Assembly (NCBI RefSeq): GCF_028686475.1
Contig: NZ_JAQUCA010000003.1
Coordinates: 1 to 64,000 of the forward strand
Direction of reading: 5' to 3'
Origin: Giesbergeria sp.
Lineage (GTDB): Bacteria; Pseudomonadota; Gammaproteobacteria; Burkholderiales; Burkholderiaceae_C
Length of the DNA stretch: 64,000 nucleotides
Part shown: piece by piece, positions 1-7,045 of the stretch
Numbering within the stretch: the first letter of the stretch is position 1
Layout: each line of letters starts with the position of its first letter
Program-made: the position numbers and the translations under genes
The notes under the pieces: generated by a model
The model's input: the letters and a program-made list of their open reading frames with translations, nothing else
What the model was told of the DNA's origin: nothing
Databases searched by the model: none

Positions 1-120
1 CACTAATTTCTGTCAACCGGGCTATTGAATGGATGTGAGCAGGTACCGGCCCAAAGCAAGGAACGCGATGCGTTCCGCGCTCTACCTCCCCGGCATGAAT
101 GCCGAGGTTTCACGCGCAAC
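1..120 (+). mobile_element. Probable right end of an IS200/IS605-like element
   Basis: No complete gene is visible here. Two hairpins are: GGAACGC/GCGTTCC near 60-77, and CCCCGGCAT/ATGCCGAGG at 88-107 with a 2-base loop and one mismatch. A subterminal hairpin of this kind, with no terminal inverted repeat, is typical of IS200/IS605 right ends. Immediately to the right, from about 121, the sequence reads as the end of an integron integrase gene, so this looks like an element that cut intI. The transposase or TnpB gene would lie outside the window. The family assignment is inference. Confidence 0.35.
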
Positions 121-189
121 CTGATGATTTACACCCACGTCTTAAACAAAGGCGGGCGAGGTATCTTGAGCCCACTGGATACCTTATAA
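121..189 (+). pseudogene. intI: Integron integrase intI, C-terminal fragment
   Basis: Frame 1 reads LMIYTHVLNKGGRG followed by ILSPLDTL and a TAA at 187-189. This is the characteristic C-terminus of integron integrases (tyrosine recombinases), in which MIYTHVLN carries the catalytic tyrosine. Only the last 22 codons are present. The reading stops resembling IntI upstream of about 121, where an IS-like end abuts it. The N-terminal piece of an intI gene lies on the same strand at 7046-7216. The fragment cannot be functional because the other catalytic residues are missing. It ends 15 bp before the gspJ open frame. Confidence 0.75.
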
Positions 190-204
190 CCGCCAAGCCT
201 CCCC

Positions 205-924
205 TTGGCTCCGCTGGTGCCTATTCCTAACCTCGTGCCCCTCCATCCTCTCCCCCCCCACCGCCACCCACACGGCTTCACCTTGGTCGAGTTGCTGGTG
301 GCCTTGGCCGCCCTGTCCCTGTTGGCCATGATGGGCTGGCGCGGCCTCGATGCGATGGTACGCACCCAAGAGCAAACCAGCGCACGCACTAGCCAATGGC
401 TGGTACTGCAAACCGCCTTGGCCCAATGGGGCACCGATTTGGATGCCATGCTCAGCCTGCCCTATACCACCCCGCTAGACTGGGACGGCCAAGTGTTGCG
501 CCTGACACGCCGCAGCAGCGCGCCGGTGGATGAAGGGGCCATTGTGGTGGCTTGGACGCGGCGCAATGTGCAAGGCACCGAGCAATGGTTACGCTGGCAA
601 TCTGGCCCAGTACGCACGCGCGCACAATGGCAGCAGGTGTGGCAACAAGCAGCAATGTGGGCGCGCACTCCCGGCGAGGCCGAACGCGCTAACGAGACCG
701 TATTGCTCCCGCTGGTGGGCTGGCAACTGTTCTACTACCGGGGCGATACTTGGAGCAACCCCCTGTCGAGCAGTGGGGCCAACCCAGAGGGCGAGGGCAG
801 CGCCAACATCAGCATCCCCGATGGTATTCGGCTACAACTCGAATTGCCGCCCAGCTCGGGCATTGCTGGCCCCATCGTGCGCGATTGGGCGCAGCCCTTG
901 CAAGGCGGAGGCAAAAGCCAATAA
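205..924 (+). CDS. gspJ: Type II secretion system minor pseudopilin GspJ
   Basis: GspJ is a minor pseudopilin that caps the T2SS pseudopilus with GspI, GspK and GspH in the inner membrane and periplasm. The prepilin signature is clear: a short basic and His-rich leader ending in glycine, then FTLVELLVALAALSLL, with Glu at +5 and a hydrophobic helix, followed by a globular domain of about 190 residues, which is normal for the family. There is no ATG before the cleavage site. The usable starts are TTG at 205 (24-residue leader) or GTG at 235 (14-residue leader), and neither has a clear ribosome site. The native start may have been lost when intI sequence was joined upstream. The next gsp gene, gspK, is about 6.3 kb away instead of overlapping. 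Confidence 0.85.
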   Translation: MAPLVPIPNLVPLHPLPPHRHPHGFTLVELLVALAALSLLAMMGWRGLDAMVRTQEQTSARTSQWLVLQTALAQWGTDLDAMLSLPYTTPLDWDGQVLRLTRRSSAPVDEGAIVVAWTRRNVQGTEQWLRWQSGPVRTRAQWQQVWQQAAMWARTPGEAERANETVLLPLVGWQLFYYRGDTWSNPLSSSGANPEGEGSANISIPDGIRLQLELPPSSGIAGPIVRDWAQPLQGGGKSQ

Positions 925-948
925 AGCGGCACGGTACCAAATGCCGCT
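925..948 (+). terminator. Possible weak terminator hairpin after gspJ
   Basis: AGCGGCA at 925-931 pairs with TGCCGCT at 942-948 around a 10-base loop, just after the gspJ stop. Only a short, interrupted T run follows. It lies between convergent gspJ and the aldehyde dehydrogenase gene, so it could serve either. The call rests on the inverted repeat alone. Confidence 0.35.
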
Positions 949-986
949 CTATTGGACAAATGCGCGCAGCGTAGAGCACGCTTGCT

Positions 987-2507
987 TTAGAAGAAGCCCA
1001 GTTTCTTCTCGCTGTAGCTCACCAGCAAGTTTTTGGTCTGTTGGTAGTGGTCTAGCATCACCTTGTGGGTTTCGCGGCCAATGCCCGACTCTTTATAGCC
1101 GCCAAAGGCAGCATGGGCGGGGTAGGCATGGTAGCAATTAGTCCACACGCGGCCTGCTTGGATGGCACGGCCCATGCGGTAGGCCAGATTGCCGTTGCGT
1201 GTCCAGACGCCAGCGCCCAAACCGTAGGGGGTATCGTTGGCAATCGCCAGCGCTTCGGCCTCGTCCTTGAAGGTAGTCACGGCCAGCACTGGGCCAAAAA
1301 TTTCTTCTTGGAAGATACGCATTTTGTTGTGGCCCTTGAACAGCGTAGGCTGGATGTAGTAGCCACCGGCCAAGTCGCCTTCCAGCTCGGCGCGTGCGCC
1401 ACCAATCAGGCATTCGGCCCCTTCTTGGCGGCCAATTTCTAGGTAGGACTGAATCTTGTCCATCTGTACCTGCGATGCCTGTGCGCCCATCATGCTGTCG
1501 GTATCCAGTGGGCTGCCCTGTTGGATGGCGACCACGCGCTGCAATACGCGCTCCATAAAGCGCTCGTAGATGGACTCTTGAATCAGCGCCCGGCTAGGGC
1601 AGGTACACACTTCACCTTGGTTAAAGGCAAACAGCACCAAGCCTTCGATGGCCTTGTCCAGAAAATCGTCGTCTTTGTCCATGATGTCGGCAAAGAAGAC
1701 GTTGGGTGACTTACCGCCCAGCTCCAGCGTGGCCGGAATCAGGTTTTGCGCGGCGGCTTGGGCAATCACGCGGCCTGTGGCGGTAGAGCCAGTAAAGGCA
1801 ATTTTGGCAATGCGCTTGCTGGTGGCCAGTGGCATACCGGCCTCACGACCCAAACCGTTGACGATATTGAGTACCCCCGGTGGCAGCAGGTCGGCAATCA
1901 ACTCGGCCAAAATCAGGATAGAAATGGGCGTGGACTCGGCGGGCTTGAGCACCACGCAATTGCCTGCGCCCAACGCCGGGGCCAGCTTCCAAGCGGCCAT
2001 CAGGATGGGGAAGTTCCACGGAATGATTTGGCCCACCACGCCCAGTGGCTCATGGATATGGTAGGCCATCGTGTTCTCGTCAATTTCGGAGATGCCACCC
2101 TCTTGCGAACGCAGGCAGCCCGCAAAGTAACGGAAATGGTCAATCGCCAGCGGCAAATCGGCATTCAGCGTTTCGCGGATGGCTTTGCCGTTGTCCACGG
2201 TTTCGGCATAGGCCAGCAGCTCCAGGTTTTGTTCTAGGCGGTCGGCAATCTTGAGCAAAATGTTAGAGCGCGTGGCAGCATCGGTTTTGCCCCAGCTTGG
2301 AAAAGCAGCATGGGCAGCGTCTAGCGCCAGCTCAATGTCTTCAGCGGTAGAACGAGCGGCTTGGGTATAAACCTGACCTGTGATGGGTGTGACCACATCA
2401 AAATACAAACCACCCACCGGGGCCTTCCACTGGCCACCAATAAAGTTGTCATAACGGGTTTTGTATTGAATCTTGGCACCTTCGGCACCGGGGGCTGCGT
2501 ACAACAT
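987..2507 (-). CDS. NAD-dependent aldehyde dehydrogenase (AcoD/ExaC type)
   Basis: A 506-residue aldehyde dehydrogenase of the acetaldehyde-oxidising AcoD/ExaC group. It should oxidise acetaldehyde or a similar short aldehyde to the acid with NAD in the cytoplasm. Visible features are the cofactor loop FTGSTATGR, the catalytic-glutamate motif LELGGKSPN, and the catalytic cysteine near residue 301 in [14 protein letters not shown], a wording typical of this group. The start at 2507 is chosen over the upstream in-frame Met because CAGGAG lies nine bases before it. A sigma-54 promoter match lies about 70 bp upstream, and an AcoR-type activator gene is divergent, so the gene is likely induced by an aldehyde, alcohol or acetoin signal. 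The exact substrate cannot be read from the sequence. Confidence 0.9.
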   Translation of the reverse strand: MLYAAPGAEGAKIQYKTRYDNFIGGQWKAPVGGLYFDVVTPITGQVYTQAARSTAEDIELALDAAHAAFPSWGKTDAATRSNILLKIADRLEQNLELLAYAETVDNGKAIRETLNADLPLAIDHFRYFAGCLRSQEGGISEIDENTMAYHIHEPLGVVGQIIPWNFPILMAAWKLAPALGAGNCVVLKPAESTPISILILAELIADLLPPGVLNIVNGLGREAGMPLATSKRIAKIAFTGSTATGRVIAQAAAQNLIPATLELGGKSPNVFFADIMDKDDDFLDKAIEGLVLFAFNQGEVCTCPSRALIQESIYERFMERVLQRVVAIQQGSPLDTDSMMGAQASQVQMDKIQSYLEIGRQEGAECLIGGARAELEGDLAGGYYIQPTLFKGHNKMRIFQEEIFGPVLAVTTFKDEAEALAIANDTPYGLGAGVWTRNGNLAYRMGRAIQAGRVWTNCYHAYPAHAAFGGYKESGIGRETHKVMLDHYQQTKNLLVSYSEKKLGFF

Positions 2508-2577
2508 GGGTTTTGTCTCCTGAAAAATTTTTCGCATCGGTATCCTGCCTATCGGCCAAGCTACCTAGCCTTGCTTT

Positions 2578-2593
2578 TGCAAGAGCTGTACCA
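2578..2593 (-). promoter_or_regulatory. Sigma-54 (-24/-12) promoter for the aldehyde dehydrogenase gene
   Basis: The minus strand reads TGGTACAGCTCTTGCA. The sigma-54 consensus is TGGCAC-N5-TTGCA. The GG and GC dinucleotides are at the required spacing and only one position of the defined boxes differs. The start codon at 2507 lies about 70 bp downstream, leaving a normal untranslated leader. A sigma-54 activator gene (AcoR type) is divergent from the same intergenic region, which strongly supports the match. Confidence 0.75.
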
Positions 2594-2732
2594 AGCCGCG
2601 CCATTCCGATGCGCCCATGCCCCAACTTAGGGGTATTCCCCAACCATGCACGCGATGGGTAGCGCCAAAACCAGATTTTTTTGCAGCACCTTGTGGCCTT
2701 GCGGTGTCTGCACTGGCCGGGTTGTCCACCGT

Positions 2733-2768
2733 TGTCACGTGACAGTTGTTCCAATCTGGTACAGCTGT
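2733..2768. promoter_or_regulatory. Candidate activator-binding palindromes upstream of the sigma-54 promoter
   Basis: TGTCACGTGACA at 2733-2744 is a perfect 12-bp palindrome and ACAGCTGT at 2761-2768 a perfect 8-bp one. They lie 140-190 bp upstream of the -24/-12 element, the usual distance for enhancer sites bound by sigma-54 activators that contact the promoter by looping. They are also just upstream of the regulator's own start codon, so autoregulation is possible. The binding role is inferred. Confidence 0.45.
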
Positions 2769-2842
2769 CCGCCATCCGGGTAAGCGTGCTACACCAGCAC
2801 CATGCGGGTCGATACACTGCCACACTCAACCCGGAGACTGAT

Positions 2843-4810
2843 ATGCCCGCCCAACCCCTTTTGCCTACCACCTTGCTACGCCAAGCGCGGCATCAGTTGT
2901 TGGAGTTTGGTGCTTGCCCACCCGATTTACTGGGGGCGCGGTTAGCCCAGTCTTGGCAACGCAGCCTGTCGGCGGGCTTGCCACCTATCGGCCAAGCAAG
3001 CCCGGCCGGACGTTTGCCCGAGCGCAGTTTGCAACAATTGCGCGCGCAAAACCACGGCCTGATCCGCCACTCTGTGCCCGTGATGGAATACCTGTTTACC
3101 CAAGTGCGCCACAGCCATCACATGGTTATCTTGGCCGATAGCCAAGGGGTGTTAATGCACACCTTGGGCGATTTGGACTTTTTAAGCCAAGCCGAGCGGG
3201 TGGCCTTGGCCTGTGGGGCCTCATGGCATGAAAGCCAACGCGGTACCAATGCCATTGGCACCGCCTTGGCCGAAGTGGATGGCGTAGAAGTCCATGGGGC
3301 CGAGCATTACCTAGAGTGCCACAGCTTTTTGACCTGTGCAGCTGCGCCGATTGTGTCGGCCAGTGGTGAGTTGCTGGGCGTATTGGACATCTCTGGCCAC
3401 CAAGGCCAACGCCATCCACACACACTGGGCTTGGTTGCTACGGCAGCACGCATGATTGAAAATAGCCTACTGCTATCGGGCTACCAACAGCAAACGGTGC
3501 TGCAATTGCACCCCCAACCCGAAGGACTAGGAGGCATTGCCCAAGGTTTGTTGGCGCTATCCGATAGTAGTGGTTGCTTGCTCGGTGCCAATCGCACCGC
3601 CTTGCAATGGCTGGGCCTGCCAGCATCGGCCCTTGGCGGCAGGCCGTGGCAAGAATGCTTTGCTACCCCTTGGGCGCAGGTACACCGGCATGGCCGCCAG
3701 CACAGCGCCGAACCGCTGCGCTTGCAAACCAGCCACGGCCAATGGCTGTACGCCCAAGTGCAATGGCCGCGCCATGTTCCAGCCGTGCTACCCACGGGCA
3801 AGGTGGCCCACTCTGGCACCTATACAGCCGCTACGGCAACACCTGAGATAGATGCCTTTACCCGCTTGGACACCGGCGATTTACGCTGGCGTAGCGCTGC
3901 CGACAAAGCGCGGCGTGTGGCCGCCAAATCCATCCCATTATTGGTGTTGGGCGAATCTGGAGTAGGCAAAGAACTGTTTGCCCAAGCCGCCCATGCCGCC
4001 TCGCCTCGGCGTGCCGGGCCGTTTGTTGCCATCAACTGCGCTGCCCTGCCAGAGCATTTGATTGAAGCCGAATTATTTGGCTATGCGCCCGGAGCCTTTA
4101 CGGGCGCACGCAAACAAGGCTCCCCCGGACGGCTGCGCCAAGCCCACGGAGGCACCTTGTTTTTAGATGAAATTGGCGACATGCCCCTGCCCTTGCAAGC
4201 ACGGTTGCTGCGCGTGCTGCAAGAGCGCCAAGTCACACCGCTGGGTTGTGGTGAGCCAGCAGCGGTTGATTTTTGGTTGATTTGTGCCACCCACCAAGCA
4301 CTGCGCGATGCGGTAGAACAAGGGCGTTTTCGCAACGATTTGTATTACCGCATCAACGGCCTGAGCGTGCAGCTGCCTGCCCTGCGCGAACGCAGTGATT
4401 TTCAAGCCCTGACACACAGCCTGTTGGCTGAACTGGATGGCCCACCAGATGTTTACCTAGACCCTTGCTTAATGCAGGCCCTGAGCCGCTACCACTGGCC
4501 GGGCAATCTGCGCCAATACAGCAATATGTTGCGTACCGCTATAGCCTTGCTAGAGCCGGGGGAGCGCTGCATCTCTTGGACGCACCTGCCCGATGACTTA
4601 TGGCCGCAGATGCAAGCTCCAGCAGTCTGCACCCCGCCAAACACCCCAGCCGATACCCCCATAGCCAGCAGCAGTGCTACCAGTTGGCAAACCTTGTCGT
4701 GCCAAGCATTAGCGCAAGCCTTAGAGCAGCACCAAGGCAATATCTCTGCGGCAGCGCGGCAACTGGGCATCAGCCGACAAACGGTCTATCGGCGCTTGCG
4801 TGCAGTTTAA
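2843..4810 (+). CDS. acoR: Sigma-54-dependent transcriptional activator, AcoR family
   Basis: A 655-residue enhancer-binding protein. The N-terminal third is a GAF-type sensory region. A central AAA+ domain follows with Walker A GESGVGKE near residue 370, the sigma-54 contact loop GAFTGA near 416, and Walker B GTLFLDEIGD. The C-terminal Fis-type helix-turn-helix is GNISAAARQLGISRQTVYRR. All motifs needed for open-complex formation are intact. The ATG at 2843 follows CCGGAG and fits the family start better than an open frame extending 54 codons upstream. It is divergent from the aldehyde dehydrogenase gene, whose upstream region carries a sigma-54 promoter, so that gene is the likely target. 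The inducer (acetoin, ethanol or an aldehyde in relatives) is not known here. Confidence 0.88.
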   Translation: MPAQPLLPTTLLRQARHQLLEFGACPPDLLGARLAQSWQRSLSAGLPPIGQASPAGRLPERSLQQLRAQNHGLIRHSVPVMEYLFTQVRHSHHMVILADSQGVLMHTLGDLDFLSQAERVALACGASWHESQRGTNAIGTALAEVDGVEVHGAEHYLECHSFLTCAAAPIVSASGELLGVLDISGHQGQRHPHTLGLVATAARMIENSLLLSGYQQQTVLQLHPQPEGLGGIAQGLLALSDSSGCLLGANRTALQWLGLPASALGGRPWQECFATPWAQVHRHGRQHSAEPLRLQTSHGQWLYAQVQWPRHVPAVLPTGKVAHSGTYTAATATPEIDAFTRLDTGDLRWRSAADKARRVAAKSIPLLVLGESGVGKELFAQAAHAASPRRAGPFVAINCAALPEHLIEAELFGYAPGAFTGARKQGSPGRLRQAHGGTLFLDEIGDMPLPLQARLLRVLQERQVTPLGCGEPAAVDFWLICATHQALRDAVEQGRFRNDLYYRINGLSVQLPALRERSDFQALTHSLLAELDGPPDVYLDPCLMQALSRYHWPGNLRQYSNMLRTAIALLEPGERCISWTHLPDDLWPQMQAPAVCTPPNTPADTPIASSSATSWQTLSCQALAQALEQHQGNISAAARQLGISRQTVYRRLRAV

Positions 4811-4903
4811 AAATGAGCATTTTTTCGTCTGCTTCTAACGGCACAAGGACAGAGTACCAAAGCCGAGCTGGTACGGCACCTGAATTTGGGAGCTAAAAAC
4901 AGT

Positions 4904-5005
4904 CTAACGACACTGAAGAGGCAACTCATTCATGGGCTTCTTCAGCTTGGATGCGTATGGATTTTTACGGTCCTTCAGTTTGGAGAGGTCGTATTCAACT
5001 TTCAT
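4904..5005 (-). pseudogene. Truncated cassette ORF, N-terminus like a small BrnA-type or antitoxin-like protein
   Basis: A 33-residue reading starts MKVEYDLSKLKDRKNPYASK. The pattern MK-x-EYD-x-SK...RNPYA-x-x-LKK is seen at the N-terminus of small conserved proteins often annotated as antitoxins or as hypothetical. The expected continuation after LKK is missing and the frame ends in a GTTAGAC integron core, so this is probably a truncated gene. The start at 5005 has AAGAAAGG nine bases upstream. An in-frame ATG at 5098 would give 64 residues but lacks a ribosome site. No toxin gene is adjacent. The family resemblance is from memory and weak. Confidence 0.35.
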
Positions 5006-5168
5006 ATCTTGTTGCCTTTCTTGCGCTGATGATTCGGATGCTGTTGCGCCGTTCAGTGTGGACGACCACCAAGAGACGAGCCTTTTTTGAGATTCCATAA
5101 GTTGAACTTCGGTTTTCGAATTCGCTGTGATCGGTGTCAGAACGATGATTCGAGCTTGGCCCCTTTAT

Positions 5169-5222
5169 TCCTAATAAGGTAAGCGGCAGCTGGAGGCTGT
5201 CCGCTTCAGCGCAGGGTTAGCA
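5169..5222 (-). other. attC-like recombination site (degraded), short type
   Basis: Read on the minus strand, the site starts TGCTAACCCTGCGCTG, has a central stem AAGCGG-A-CAGC / GCTG-CCGCTT with one unpaired A, and ends CTTACCTTATTAGGA. The length (54 bp), the near-palindrome and the extrahelical base in the stem resemble short attC sites. The outer cores are degraded: TGCTAAC against RYYYAAC and ATTAGGA against GTTRRRY. It lies between two leftward cassette ORF remnants, as expected. It is probably no longer a good recombination substrate. Confidence 0.5.
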
Positions 5223-5240
5223 CTAGCACCCACACAAAAA

Positions 5241-5354
5241 CTAACTCGACCCTGGCCCCTTTATTTCTTCTTTTATGTCAGTGAATTCTTCGGGGTGCTG
5301 TTCAACTAATATTGACCAAGCATTTCCATAGCTTATTGCTTGTGTAATGTGCAT
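5241..5354 (-). pseudogene. Truncated cassette ORF of unknown function
   Basis: This small leftward frame of 37 codons begins MHITQAISYGNAWSILVEQH and has a good ribosome site, CCGAGG, five bases before the ATG. The composition is AT-rich like the other cassette genes. The final residues are encoded by one of the 22-bp boxes, so the original gene appears cut there and only its N-terminus remains. It starts about 20 bp after the GTTAGAA core of the attC-like site at 5375-5459, the usual distance from a cassette boundary. I do not recognise the family. Confidence 0.45.
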
Positions 5355-5374
5355 ATTTTCCTCGGAGTGAAGAA

Positions 5375-5459
5375 TTCTAACGTTGAAAGTAAGCGCCAGC
5401 GCTCACGTAAAAAATAATTTGAGCCTAGTCCCTTCTGATTATGATGAATTAAGTTAGAC
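5375..5459 (-). other. attC-like recombination site
   Basis: On the minus strand it runs from GTCTAAC (5459-5453, a perfect RYYYAAC core) to GTTAGAA (5381-5375, six of seven positions of GTTRRRY). The two ends are complementary except at one base. The right half, GCGCTTACTTTCAAC before GTTAGAA, closely follows the classic attC ending of the form GCTTAACTCAAGC-GTTAG. The centre has an AGCGC/GCGCT hairpin. The length of 85 bp is within the attC range. The orientation agrees with the leftward cassettes. Confidence 0.55.
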
Positions 5460-5546
5460 GCAGGAAGTTCGATCCACTTTTCCGATGACTACTCTGCTGG
5501 AGCTTGCGGGAAGAACAGGCGGACAGAACTTGTTGCGTCTAACTTA
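5451..5546. repeat. 96-bp segment bounded by inverted AAGTTAGACGCA arms
   Basis: AAGTTAGACGCA-N2-AAGTTC at 5451-5470 is repeated inverted at 5527-5545. The arms contain integron core heptamers, but in the order GTTAGAC...GTCTAAC on both strands, which is the reverse of an attC. It therefore looks like the body of a very small gene-less cassette lying between two recombination cores, or a miniature inverted-repeat element. There is no ORF inside. The segment directly follows the stop codon of the lipoprotein gene. Confidence 0.5.
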
Positions 5547-6131
5547 TCAGTCTCGGAGAGCCTGGACTTGCACAGCATCAATGAACGCTTGCAACCTAAC
5601 TTCTGCAGTTGCATTGCTTTTGTCGTAAAGAAATATCTGCTTTCCATACTTATGTGACACATAAAACCACTGCCCAGAATTTCCTGGAGAAATAGATATG
5701 AACAATGTATCAGTATCTGGCGATGCAGGAAAATAACCCGTCGTTGAATCCATTTCTATAAATTGAGTGGATGCAAAAATATTCATTTTTTGGATTGCAT
5801 CGAAAAATACTTTTGTATCTTTAAATACTCCATGATTTACATTAAGTTGAACTTCAACTTGTTGTGCACTCGGTTCTTTTCCTTGAACTTTTACAAAGTT
5901 TTTCTTCTCTGCTTCAGTCAATGCGATGGCTGATGGTATAGCAACCACCAATTTTCTTTGAGTAAGAGGCCTTGGCAATGGTTTAATTGAAGCTAATACA
6001 GTAGCAACTTTAGCGTCAACAGCCTGTAAATATTTCTCTTTAGAATCATATGATTTATTATCATAAATGTAAGTTGTAGCACATCCTCCTAGTGCCAAGA
6101 AACAAATTGTAATTGCGATTTTTTTGATCAT
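5547..6131 (-). CDS. Cassette-borne lipoprotein of unknown function
   Basis: This 194-residue protein has a lipoprotein signal sequence, MIKKIAITICFLALGG-C, with the lipobox cysteine at residue 17, so it should be anchored to a membrane in the cell envelope. The rest is soluble and not recognised. The gene is AT-rich compared with the flanking gsp and acoR genes, a sign of horizontal origin. Its start overlaps the previous gene's stop by four bases (ATGA), so the two are translationally coupled and probably make one cassette. A GTTAGAC core starts a few bases after its stop. The two envelope proteins may work together, but no function can be assigned. Confidence 0.75.
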   Translation of the reverse strand: MIKKIAITICFLALGGCATTYIYDNKSYDSKEKYLQAVDAKVATVLASIKPLPRPLTQRKLVVAIPSAIALTEAEKKNFVKVQGKEPSAQQVEVQLNVNHGVFKDTKVFFDAIQKMNIFASTQFIEMDSTTGYFPASPDTDTLFISISPGNSGQWFYVSHKYGKQIFLYDKSNATAEVRLQAFIDAVQVQALRD

Positions 6132-6874
6132 TGAATTTTAACTCCGTTAACTAGCTCACATTTTTCTGCACTTGTTTTCACTGGAGCAAGATCTCCAAGT
6201 TTGCAGTCCACCTGAATTGATGAATTATCTAGATTTTTGGTTCTTTTCTGTTCTACCTCATTGTTCGTTGAAATTGCTAATACTGATGGCATGCCAACAG
6301 TCTGTGCTACTGGTATATTTACATATTTTGCTTTTAGCGTTGCCCCAGTCTGCGTACAAAGTTCTTGGTCAAGCAGTGAAATACTCGGTACGGAGACACA
6401 AACACCTACAGGATGCCTGAATGGATCACTTTTTGTTTCATCAAAATATTTGACGCTCCCACTCTCCAGCCTTACTGCATATCGAAAGTGGTATTGAGGA
6501 TTGGGCTTACTATCAAGCGTTGAGCCTAGTACTGCCCCAAGAATTCCGACTGCTAGTTGGTTTATAGCAGAATAGTTGCCCCCTTTGATGACATTATCCA
6601 CATAAGCAGCGTTTGCAACGGCACTACCAAGAATAGCACCACTGCTAGTTCCACTGGTGGATTCATTGATACCTTGGTTGTCGATAATGGTTCCGAAGGC
6701 ATCTTGTTCTATCAAATCGACGATGTGTTTTTTTTGAATGAATTCACGTTCAACAGGTGTCAGCATCAACCATGCCGATTGTGAAATTTTAATTAACTGT
6801 TGAGCCGATACCTCGGCACTCAAAAGTAAGGACAATATCGTAAAGTAGAGGATAAGCCTCGGCTCCGGACTCAT
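6128..6874 (-). CDS. Cassette-borne exported protein with glycine-zipper segments
   Basis: This 248-residue protein has an N-terminal signal peptide (hydrophobic stretch ending near AEVSAQQ) and two glycine/alanine-rich segments, GAILGSAVANAAY and AVGILGAVLGSTLDS, that resemble glycine-zipper membrane-associated helices. A region with four cysteines follows in the C-terminal half. I do not recognise the family. The ribosome site AGGAGATAG precedes the ATG. It is the first cassette gene after the attI-like core at 6924-6930 and reads away from intI, as a first cassette should. The composition is AT-rich. It overlaps the downstream lipoprotein gene by four bases. Confidence 0.75.
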   Translation of the reverse strand: MSPEPRLILYFTILSLLLSAEVSAQQLIKISQSAWLMLTPVEREFIQKKHIVDLIEQDAFGTIIDNQGINESTSGTSSGAILGSAVANAAYVDNVIKGGNYSAINQLAVGILGAVLGSTLDSKPNPQYHFRYAVRLESGSVKYFDETKSDPFRHPVGVCVSVPSISLLDQELCTQTGATLKAKYVNIPVAQTVGMPSVLAISTNNEVEQKRTKNLDNSSIQVDCKLGDLAPVKTSAEKCELVNGVKIQ

Positions 6875-6923
6875 TTCTATCTCCTATGACTACGCCAAAA
6901 TTTTGCTCGACACATACAGCAAT

Positions 6924-6930
6924 GCCCAAC
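6924..6930 (-). other. attI-like core site GTTGGGC at the integrase-proximal end of the cassettes
   Basis: GTTGGGC on the minus strand matches the integron core consensus GTTRRRY at every position. It lies 50 bp before the start codon of the first leftward cassette gene and about 115 bp from the divergent intI start, which is where the attI crossover belongs. The gap 6875-7045 would hold attI, the cassette promoter and the intI promoter. I could not pick convincing -35/-10 boxes there. Confidence 0.5.
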
Positions 6931-7045
6931 TACGATTAGACGACTACCCCACGCAGGCCAGCAGTCGGATAAAATTACACCATCCTATCCCATCTACAGG
7001 AAAAATCCAATAACCAACCATTGAGGCAAATTTAAAATCTTGCGG

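Larger units (their letters stand above)
5149..5439. repeat. Three copies of a ~22-bp box in the cassette region
   Basis: Similar boxes occur at 5149-5172 (TTCGAGCTTGGCCCCTTTAT), 5245-5268 (CTCGACCCTGGCCCCTTTAT) and 5418-5439 (TTTGAGCCTAGTCCCTTCTG). All three are in the same orientation and each lies beside a cassette joint or attC-like site. The second box forms the last codons of a truncated cassette ORF. The function is unknown. They may be small repeats that entered the array or parts of cassette ends. Confidence 0.55.

Noticed and set aside
2681-2842. 54-codon upstream extension of the AcoR-type regulator
   Set aside because: It lies in the regulatory region with the palindromes. The ATG at 2843 has a ribosome site and the family start.
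5451-5546. Calling the inverted-repeat segment itself an attC
   Set aside because: The cores are in the order GTTAGAC...GTCTAAC on both strands, opposite to RYYYAAC...GTTRRRY.
6875-7045. LexA box (CTG-N10-CAG) or clear -35/-10 promoters for intI and cassettes
   Set aside because: I looked for both and found no convincing match, so no promoter was annotated.
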